From DATJLY01 sp035604195 (GTDB lineage Bacteria; Pseudomonadota; Alphaproteobacteria; ATCC43930; CGMCC-115725): 64,000 bases of DNA. The stretch covers positions 7,936 through 71,935 of the forward strand of contig DATNIY010000080.1 of the NCBI GenBank assembly GCA_035604195.1. The letters run 5' to 3'. A model generated the notes under the pieces. It was not told where the DNA came from. It searched no databases and worked only from the letters and a program-made list of their open reading frames with translations. Made by a program: the position numbers and the translations under genes. Shown here piece after piece: positions 58,588-64,000 of the stretch. The number at the start of each line of letters is the position of its first letter. Position 1 is the stretch's first letter.

Positions 58588-59097
58588 TCACCGCGCCGGC
58601 ATGAAGGCGGCGAAGCTCCGTTCGTGATTGGTGCTGACGAAGAACAGCCATTCCGTGCCCATGCCGCGGACGAAGATCAGGCGATGGCTGCCGCGATGGC
58701 CACCGGAATAGTCGAGATCGGCCTCGACATAACGGCTGTTCCAGCGAGGCGGCAACCGTCCTTCGCGGTTGCGGAAGCGGTCGCCGCCGATGGCCGCGCC
58801 CGGCGCCACTGCCCAGAGATCGCCACCCAGCCGCCAGCCCCTGGCCTCGGCAACGCGCTTGCGCAGATAGCAGCCGGGCAACGCTCGCCCGCCATCCGCG
58901 TGGAGATAGACCGCGATGGCGCGAAAAGCCTCGGGATAGGCGAGGCCCATACGCCGCGCGAAGGCCAGGAGCGCTCCATCCTCCGGCGATGGCGCGGTCG
59001 CGGCGGCGCAGATCGTCGCCGCCGGCGCGAGATCAGCGCTCCCGGCGAGGAAGCAGAGCGCCAGGGCGGCGGCAAGCGCCGCCCGAATGCTCATCAT
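58588..59097 (-). CDS. Exported barnase-type guanyl ribonuclease
   Basis: A 169-residue protein with a signal peptide (MSIRAALAAALALCFLAGSA). From about residue 73 it follows barnase closely: LPGCYLRKRVAEARGW, GDLWAVAPGAAIGGDRF and RNREGRLP. The active site is intact by comparison: E125 in YVEADLDY, R135 in GGHRGSHRL and H158 in STNHERSF. Such enzymes cut single-stranded RNA after G and are toxic in the cytoplasm. A barstar-like gene is not seen nearby. The ATG overlaps the msrA stop (ATGA), so the two are translationally coupled. Confidence 0.85.
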   Translation of the reverse strand: MMSIRAALAAALALCFLAGSADLAPAATICAAATAPSPEDGALLAFARRMGLAYPEAFRAIAVYLHADGGRALPGCYLRKRVAEARGWRLGGDLWAVAPGAAIGGDRFRNREGRLPPRWNSRYVEADLDYSGGHRGSHRLIFVRGMGTEWLFFVSTNHERSFAAFMPAR

Positions 59098-59732
59098 CCA
59101 GGGCAGCTCACGCCGGTGCCGCCGAGCCCGCAATAGCCGCCGGGATTCTTGGCGAGATACTGCTGATGATAGTCCTCGGCGTAATAGAATTCGGGCGCGT
59201 CGCGGATCTCCGTCGTGACCGCGCCGCGACGGGCGCCGGTGAGGGCCTGCTGATAGGCCGCGCGCGAGGCTTCGGCGGCGCGGCGCTGCGCCGGCGTGGT
59301 GCAGTAGATCGCAGAGCGGTATTGCGTGCCGACATCGTTGCCCTGGCGCATGCCCTGGGTCGGGTCGTGCCCCTCCCAGAAGGCCTTGAGCAGCCGCTCA
59401 TAGGTGATGAGTTTCGGATCATAGACCACGAGTACGATTTCGGCATGGCCGGTGCGCCCGGAGCAGACCTCCTCGTAGGTCGGATTGGGCGTCATGCCGC
59501 CGGCATAGCCGACCGCGGTGGTATAGACGCCGGGCAGCTGCCAGAAGATGCGCTCGGCGCCCCAGAAGCAGCCCAAGCCGAAGATGGCCGTCTCCAGCCC
59601 CGCCGGGAAGGGCGGGCTCAGCGGATCACCGTTGACGAAATGCTTGGCCGGCACCTTCATCTTCGCCGCCCGTCCGGGCAGCGCCTCGCCCGCCGCGGGC
59701 AGTTCGAGCGACTTCCTGGCAAAGGACCACAT
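59094..59732 (-). CDS. msrA: Peptide methionine sulfoxide reductase A
   Basis: Reduces the S form of methionine sulfoxide in proteins. The 212-residue protein has the catalytic Cys in AIFGLGCFWGAERIFW, then VGYAGGMTPNPTYEEVCSGRTGHAE, FWEGHDPTQGMRQGNDVGTQYRSAIY and FYYAEDYHQQYLAKNPGGYCGLGG with the resolving Cys near the end. The ATG at 59732 begins MWSFARKSLEL. No signal peptide is seen. A secreted ribonuclease gene is coupled to its stop. Confidence 0.95.
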   Translation of the reverse strand: MWSFARKSLELPAAGEALPGRAAKMKVPAKHFVNGDPLSPPFPAGLETAIFGLGCFWGAERIFWQLPGVYTTAVGYAGGMTPNPTYEEVCSGRTGHAEIVLVVYDPKLITYERLLKAFWEGHDPTQGMRQGNDVGTQYRSAIYCTTPAQRRAAEASRAAYQQALTGARRGAVTTEIRDAPEFYYAEDYHQQYLAKNPGGYCGLGGTGVSCPG

Positions 59733-59858
59733 GCGCCACCTCCTCCGCTTATCTAGGATCGCCCGGGGCGAAGACGCAACACATTCGCTCACATCGCGGT
59801 GAGGGCTGACAATCCGCGTGGCGCTGCTAGGCTGGGACCGGCGCAGAAGGAGGCGGCG

Positions 59859-60701
59859 ATGACGACGGTAGTGGTGATCGCGCAGGGCGAGATGGGCGCG
59901 GGGCTGGGGCGGAGGCTCGGCGAGCGCGGCGCCTGGGTCGTGACCTCGCTTGCGGGACGCAGCCCAGCGAGCGCGGCGCGGGCGGCGGCGGCCGGGATGG
60001 AAGCGATCGACGACGACCGCCGCATGGTGGAGGCGGCGGATTTCGTGCTCTCGGTGGTGCCGCCGGGCGAGGCGCGCGCCTTGGCCGAACGTTTGGCGCC
60101 GGCGCTCCTGGCGAGCGCGAAGAAGCCCATTTTCGTCGAATGCAACGCGATCAGCCCACGGCGCGTCGCCGAGATCGCGCCGATCATCGCGGCCACCGGC
60201 TGCGCCTTCGTCGATGGCGGCATCATCGGCTCGCCGCCGAAACCGGAGACCGCCGGTCCCCGCATCTATGTCTCCGGCCCTGAGGCTGCGCGCGTGGCGG
60301 TCTTGCGCGATCATGGAATCGACATCCGCGTGCTCGAAGGCGAGGTCGGCATGGCCTCGGCGCTCAAATGCGCCTATGCCTCGCTGACCAAGGGCGTCAC
60401 CGCGATCGGCGCGGCCGTGATGCTGGGCGCCATGCGCAATGGCGTGGCCGAGGCGCTCAAGGCGGAGTTCGCTTCGAGCCAGCCCATGCTCGCCCCGCAT
60501 ATCGCCCGCGAAGTGCCGCGCATGTACCCCAAGGCCTATCGCTGGGTCGCGGAGATGGAGGAGATCGCCGATTTCCTTTCGGCCGATCCCGGCGCGCGCG
60601 ACATCTATCTGGGCGCGGCACGGCTCTACGAGCAAGTGGCTGCGGGCGGTGAGACGGTGGCGCTGCTCGACCGCTTCATCGGGCGCAGCGGCGGCGCATG
60701 A
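59859..60701 (+). CDS. NAD(P)-binding oxidoreductase, 6-phosphogluconate dehydrogenase-like (DUF1932)
   Basis: A 280-residue protein with an N-terminal Rossmann fold (VVVIAQGEMGAGLGRRL) and ADFVLSVVPPGEARALAE. It continues with FVECNAISPRRVAEIAPII, FVDGGIIGSPP and VGMASALKCAYASLTKGVTAIG, where the Lys is the likely catalytic residue. The C-terminus resembles the DUF1932 domain of phosphogluconate/3-hydroxyisobutyrate dehydrogenase-like proteins. The ATG at 59859 has an AGAAGGAGG site. It overlaps hyuA by 4 bp, so the two form an operon. The substrate is unknown. Confidence 0.87.
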   Translation: MTTVVVIAQGEMGAGLGRRLGERGAWVVTSLAGRSPASAARAAAAGMEAIDDDRRMVEAADFVLSVVPPGEARALAERLAPALLASAKKPIFVECNAISPRRVAEIAPIIAATGCAFVDGGIIGSPPKPETAGPRIYVSGPEAARVAVLRDHGIDIRVLEGEVGMASALKCAYASLTKGVTAIGAAVMLGAMRNGVAEALKAEFASSQPMLAPHIAREVPRMYPKAYRWVAEMEEIADFLSADPGARDIYLGAARLYEQVAAGGETVALLDRFIGRSGGA

Positions 60702-62806
60702 GCTATCTCGTCGGCGTCGACATCGGCGGCACCTTCACCGATTGCGTGGTGATCGACGAGGCGGGCACGGTCACCACCGCCAAGGCACCCTCGACGCCCG
60801 ACGATTTCGCGCGCGGCATGATCGACGCCATCGAAGCCGCTTCGCGCCGGCTCGGCATCGCGGCCGCCGCGCTCTATCGCGATATCGCTCTCTTGTCGCA
60901 TGGCACGACGGTTGGCACCAATGCGGTGGTGCAGAAGCGCGGCGTCAAGCTCGGCCTCATCACCACCAGGGGCCACAACGACGTCATCCACATCATGCGC
61001 GGCTCGCGCGGGCTGCAGGGCCGCGATCTGCGCCAGGTCGTGCATTTCCCCGAAAGCCACAAGCCCGAGCCCATCGTGCCGAAGCGGCTCATCGCCGGCG
61101 TGTCCGAGCGGGTCGATTGCTTCGGCGCGGTCGTGGTGCCCTTGAACGAGGCAGAGGCGGAGGCCGCGATCCGCCGCCTTGTCGCCGAGGGCGTCGCGGC
61201 GATCGCGATCTGCTTCCTGTGGTCGTTCCTTCATCCTGAGCATGAACGGCAAGTGCGCGACATGGCGCGGCGCCTGGCACCCGGGCTCTTCGTCACCTGC
61301 TCTTGCGATCTCGTGCCGAAATGGGGCGAGTACGAGCGCAGCACGGCGGTCGCGCTCAACGCCTATATCGGGCCGCTGGTCGCGGGCTATCTCGCCAATC
61401 TCGACCGCGAGCTGAAATCGCGGGGCTATCGCCAGCCCTTGCAGATCACGCAATGCGGCGGCGGCACCATCTCGGTCGAGAAGGCGATGGCGGCGCCGCT
61501 CTTGACGCTCGATTCCGGCCCGGCCGCGGGGGTCACGGGCTCGCTCTATCTCGGCCGGGCGATGGGCCACGACAACATCATCACCACGGATATGGGCGGC
61601 ACCTCCTTCGATGTCGGCATCATCGCCGCCGGCAAGCCCGCCTTCTCCTTCACCAGCATCGTGAACCAGTACGAGTATTTCATCCCCAAGCTCGACATCC
61701 AGGCGATCGGCGCGGGCGGCGGGAGTCTCGTGAAGATCGACGAGAAAAGCCGCACCATTCGCGTCGGCCCGGACAGCGCCGGCGCGGTGCCGGGGCCGGT
61801 GTGCTACGGCCGCGGCGGCACCGTGCCGACGGTGACCGATGCCGATGTCGTGCTCGGCTATATCGACCCCGATTGCTTCGCCGGCGGCGCGATGCGCTTG
61901 GACAAGGCAAGGGCCGAGGCGGCGGTCGGCGACATCGCTTTGCGTCTCGGCATGGGGCTCGATGAATGCGCCGCCGGCATCGCCAAGATCGTCGAGTTCC
62001 AGATGGCCGACATCATCCGCCGCATGACCGTGGGGCGGGGCCTCGATCCCCGCGACTTCGTGCTCTTCGCCTTCGGCGGCGCCGGGCCGGTCCATGCCGG
62101 AATCTTCGCGCGCGAGCTGGGCGTCAAGAAGATCATCGTGCCTCAGCGCGAGACCGCCGCGACCTGGTGCGCCTTCGGCGCCGCCGCGGCCGACGTGCTG
62201 CACATCCACGAGGCCGTGGACATCATGGCCTCGCCCTTCGACGGTGCGCGCATCAACGGCAATCTCGAGCGCCTCGCCCAAGCCGCGCGCGCGCAGATGG
62301 CGCAGGACCGCATCGCGCCCGCGCGCCAGCGCCTCGAATTCGCGCTGGACATGCGCCACAAGGGCCAGATCAACGAGGTCGAGGTGATCCTCGATTGGCG
62401 CCGCGCCGAAGGCGATTTCGAGGCGCCGCTCAAGGCGAGCTTCTATCGCTGCTACGAGCAGCTCTACGGCAGCGGCGCGTCCTTCAAGGGCGCGCGCGTG
62501 GAGATCGTGACCTATCGCGTCCGCGCCACCGCAGAGACGCCGCGGCCGAAGCTGGTGGCGGCGGAGCGGCTGAGCGAGACCATCCCCGAAGCCGCGCACC
62601 GCGCACCGCGCGCGGTCTATTGGGAGGAATTGGGCCGCCGCGTGGAGACGCCGATCTTCGACGGGTTGCAGCTCGAACCCGGCAACGCGGTCGACGGCCC
62701 GTGCGTCGTCGAAACCCCCGACACCAGCGTCGTGGTGCGCCCGGGGCAACGGCTCAAGGTCGATGCGTTCGGGAATTTCGAGGTTGCGACGCACCCGCTA
62801 GGATGA
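60698..62806 (+). CDS. hyuA: Hydantoinase/oxoprolinase A-type protein (HyuA)
   Basis: A 702-residue N-terminal subunit of ATP-dependent hydantoinase or 5-oxoprolinase-like enzymes. The phosphate motif VGVDIGGTFTDCVVIDEAG opens the protein, then LLSHGTTVGTNAVVQKRG, ITTRGHNDVIHIMRGSRG, SCDLVPKWGEYERSTAVALNAYIGP, ITTDMGGTSFDVG, GAGGGSLVKID and VLFAFGGAGPVHAG. The usual HyuB partner should follow, but the next gene is a KAP NTPase. Its own frame looks intact. It may act alone or with a HyuB elsewhere. Confidence 0.92.
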   Translation: MSYLVGVDIGGTFTDCVVIDEAGTVTTAKAPSTPDDFARGMIDAIEAASRRLGIAAAALYRDIALLSHGTTVGTNAVVQKRGVKLGLITTRGHNDVIHIMRGSRGLQGRDLRQVVHFPESHKPEPIVPKRLIAGVSERVDCFGAVVVPLNEAEAEAAIRRLVAEGVAAIAICFLWSFLHPEHERQVRDMARRLAPGLFVTCSCDLVPKWGEYERSTAVALNAYIGPLVAGYLANLDRELKSRGYRQPLQITQCGGGTISVEKAMAAPLLTLDSGPAAGVTGSLYLGRAMGHDNIITTDMGGTSFDVGIIAAGKPAFSFTSIVNQYEYFIPKLDIQAIGAGGGSLVKIDEKSRTIRVGPDSAGAVPGPVCYGRGGTVPTVTDADVVLGYIDPDCFAGGAMRLDKARAEAAVGDIALRLGMGLDECAAGIAKIVEFQMADIIRRMTVGRGLDPRDFVLFAFGGAGPVHAGIFARELGVKKIIVPQRETAATWCAFGAAAADVLHIHEAVDIMASPFDGARINGNLERLAQAARAQMAQDRIAPARQRLEFALDMRHKGQINEVEVILDWRRAEGDFEAPLKASFYRCYEQLYGSGASFKGARVEIVTYRVRATAETPRPKLVAAERLSETIPEAAHRAPRAVYWEELGRRVETPIFDGLQLEPGNAVDGPCVVETPDTSVVVRPGQRLKVDAFGNFEVATHPLG

Positions 62807-64000
62807 ACGGAGCATTTGTAGCCCCGCGTGGGCAAGAACCGAGCATGACCCAGCCGGAACGGCCTATCCAATCGGATGCTGAGGACGTGCTGGCGCGTGG
62901 ACCGTTTGTCCAGCGCATAGTCAGCGCTCTTATCGATGGAAAAACGAAACGAGCAACAGGAGTTGTCATCGGTATAACAGGGCCGTGGGGGAGCGGAAAA
63001 TCGTCTGTCTTAAATTTGCTGCAACGGGCAATCAAAATTGCTCACCCGAACGCGATTGTTGTGCGGTTTGATCCCTGGCTTATTTCCAACCGCGATGACC
63101 TTGTAGCCAGCTTCATAAAGGAGTTGTTGGCGGCAATCACGCTACAGCCTACCGCGAAAAAAAGGCTCAAATCGGTTACGACGCTATTTGCCCGATACGG
63201 CAAAGCCCTTTCCCCTGTTGGAAACCTCTTAGTACCCGGCGGAGCCGCCGTGATTCAGGGGGCCTCAAGCGCAATCGACGCCGCGTCGTCAGCTAGAAAC
63301 AGTCTCACTTCTCTACGGGCCAGACTCATTGGTCAATTGGACCAGATTCACATTCCGATCGTGGCACTTATTGACGAGCTTGATCGTATCGAAGACCGCG
63401 AGATTCGCACAGTTGCGCAATTGATTCGATCAATTGCTGACTTTCGCGGAATGTCGTACGTCCTTGCCTACGACACCAAGCGGGTCGTCCAGGCTCTTGG
63501 CGAGGGAGTTTCCATCGATTCGAGTGATGAGCGAGAAACGCGCGGCAGAGCCTATCTCGAAAAAATTGTTCAGTTGCAGATTCCACTGCCGATTACGTTC
63601 GGTGAGGAGCTTGGCACGCTCCTACGTGCCGAGATCGAGTCATTCAGAGACGAGATCAATCTTCCTGTCGAATTCGAGAAATCAGAGCGTTATGGAGATA
63701 TCAGCAAGATTCTCATTCTCGATGTTCTCCAGACGCCGAGAGACGTTAAGCGCCTCGTTGGGACGTTTCATGTTCTAGCAGGTATGCTGGGCAACGAGGT
63801 CGATTTGGTCGATTTGCTTGCGTACTCTGCACTGCTGGTAAAAGCGCCGGGCACAGTGGATCACATTCGCAATGACCCAGAGGATTTCGTTGAGGATACG
63901 CTCTCGGAAAAAGCGGTGCTGCGGCAATTAAACGACAAGAAGGCTCCGCTACCGGACAGACTTTCCCGTATCGTGGCCAGGTCAGAAGACAACCAGGGCA
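62803..64000 (+). CDS. KAP family P-loop NTPase, N-terminal part (cut by window end)
   Basis: An open frame of 399 codons running off the window. Walker A is GPWGSGKS (residues 60-67), the KAP-specific RFDPWLIS follows at 88-95, Walker B is LIDELDR (189-195), and residues 138-161 are a hydrophobic stretch as in the membrane insert of KAP proteins. Later come YDTKRVVQALGEG, YLEKIVQLQIPLP and TPRDVKRLVGTF. KAP NTPases include phage-exclusion and membrane-associated proteins. The ATG at 62803 overlaps the hyuA stop; ATG 62845 is an alternative. GC and codon use differ sharply from upstream genes (many A/T third positions), which suggests acquisition. Confidence 0.88.
   Translation, partial: MNGAFVAPRGQEPSMTQPERPIQSDAEDVLARGPFVQRIVSALIDGKTKRATGVVIGITGPWGSGKSSVLNLLQRAIKIAHPNAIVVRFDPWLISNRDDLVASFIKELLAAITLQPTAKKRLKSVTTLFARYGKALSPVGNLLVPGGAAVIQGASSAIDAASSARNSLTSLRARLIGQLDQIHIPIVALIDELDRIEDREIRTVAQLIRSIADFRGMSYVLAYDTKRVVQALGEGVSIDSSDERETRGRAYLEKIVQLQIPLPITFGEELGTLLRAEIESFRDEINLPVEFEKSERYGDISKILILDVLQTPRDVKRLVGTFHVLAGMLGNEVDLVDLLAYSALLVKAPGTVDHIRNDPEDFVEDTLSEKAVLRQLNDKKAPLPDRLSRIVARSEDNQG

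Noticed and set aside
1..64000. CRISPR array, rRNA operon, prophage or complete insertion sequence
   Set aside because: No regular spaced repeats, no rRNA-like sequence, and no transposase or integrase frame were found. Only the last 1.2 kb looks foreign.

Overview
The window looks like the chromosome of an alphaproteobacterium, most likely a Rhodospirillales-like or related lineage. The sequence is GC-rich with strong third-position GC. It carries genes typical of that class: a TrcR/DUF1013 regulator, a DUF1192 protein, two DUF465 proteins, COQ9, zinc-free L31, the three-subunit proton-translocating transhydrogenase, and a ROSE-type RNA thermometer before hsp20. This assignment is inference from gene content; no 16S rRNA or tRNA gene was seen. 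The window opens inside a transketolase gene and ends inside a KAP-family NTPase gene.

Layout. 1-6.7 kb: central carbon metabolism (tkt, gap, an unrecognised small gene, class I aldolase, thiE), then epmA facing away from efp, then a suhB-like phosphatase. 6.7-10.3 kb: an envelope operon with a proline-rich OmpA protein, a MotA/TolQ-like channel and a MotB-like coiled-coil OmpA protein. 10.4-20 kb: a lysine-rich histone-like protein, L31, hsp20, metY, a quinone oxidoreductase, trcR, and two divergent CoA ligases. 20-30.5 kb: ubiX, a phosphofructokinase with mixed substrate signature, purEK, coq9, def, rpsU and the pnt operon. 30.5-42.6 kb: an ECF sigma/anti-sigma pair, cdd, an OpgC-type acyltransferase with two tandem SGNH proteins, an alcohol dehydrogenase, a long-chain CoA ligase, oligoendopeptidase F, an ABC1 kinase and a methyltransferase. 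42.7-52.6 kb: a glycan region with uxs, ugd, galE, an unusual glycoside hydrolase-GT2 membrane fusion and an ABC exporter, followed by a TerC protein. 52.7-62.8 kb: an FlhF-like GTPase, an orphan substrate-binding protein, DedA, a CaiB/crotonase pair, msrA coupled to a barnase-type ribonuclease, and a dehydrogenase coupled to hyuA. 62.8-64 kb: a KAP NTPase of visibly lower GC, apparently acquired.

How the genes fit together. UDP-glucose dehydrogenase, UDP-xylose synthase and UDP-glucose 4-epimerase would supply sugar nucleotides. The fusion glycosyltransferase and ABC exporter next to them could assemble and export a glycan. OpgC and the SGNH proteins about 10 kb upstream could decorate one. 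This last link is a guess. Ubiquinone genes (ubiX, coq9, ABC1 kinase) are scattered. The strongest regulatory signal is a heat-shock promoter plus ROSE thermometer ahead of hsp20. The most unusual items are the GH-GT2 fusion, the secreted barnase homologue with no visible barstar, the 23-bp direct repeats bracketing a hydrolase gene at the 3' end of uxs, and the KAP gene taking the place where hyuB would be expected.
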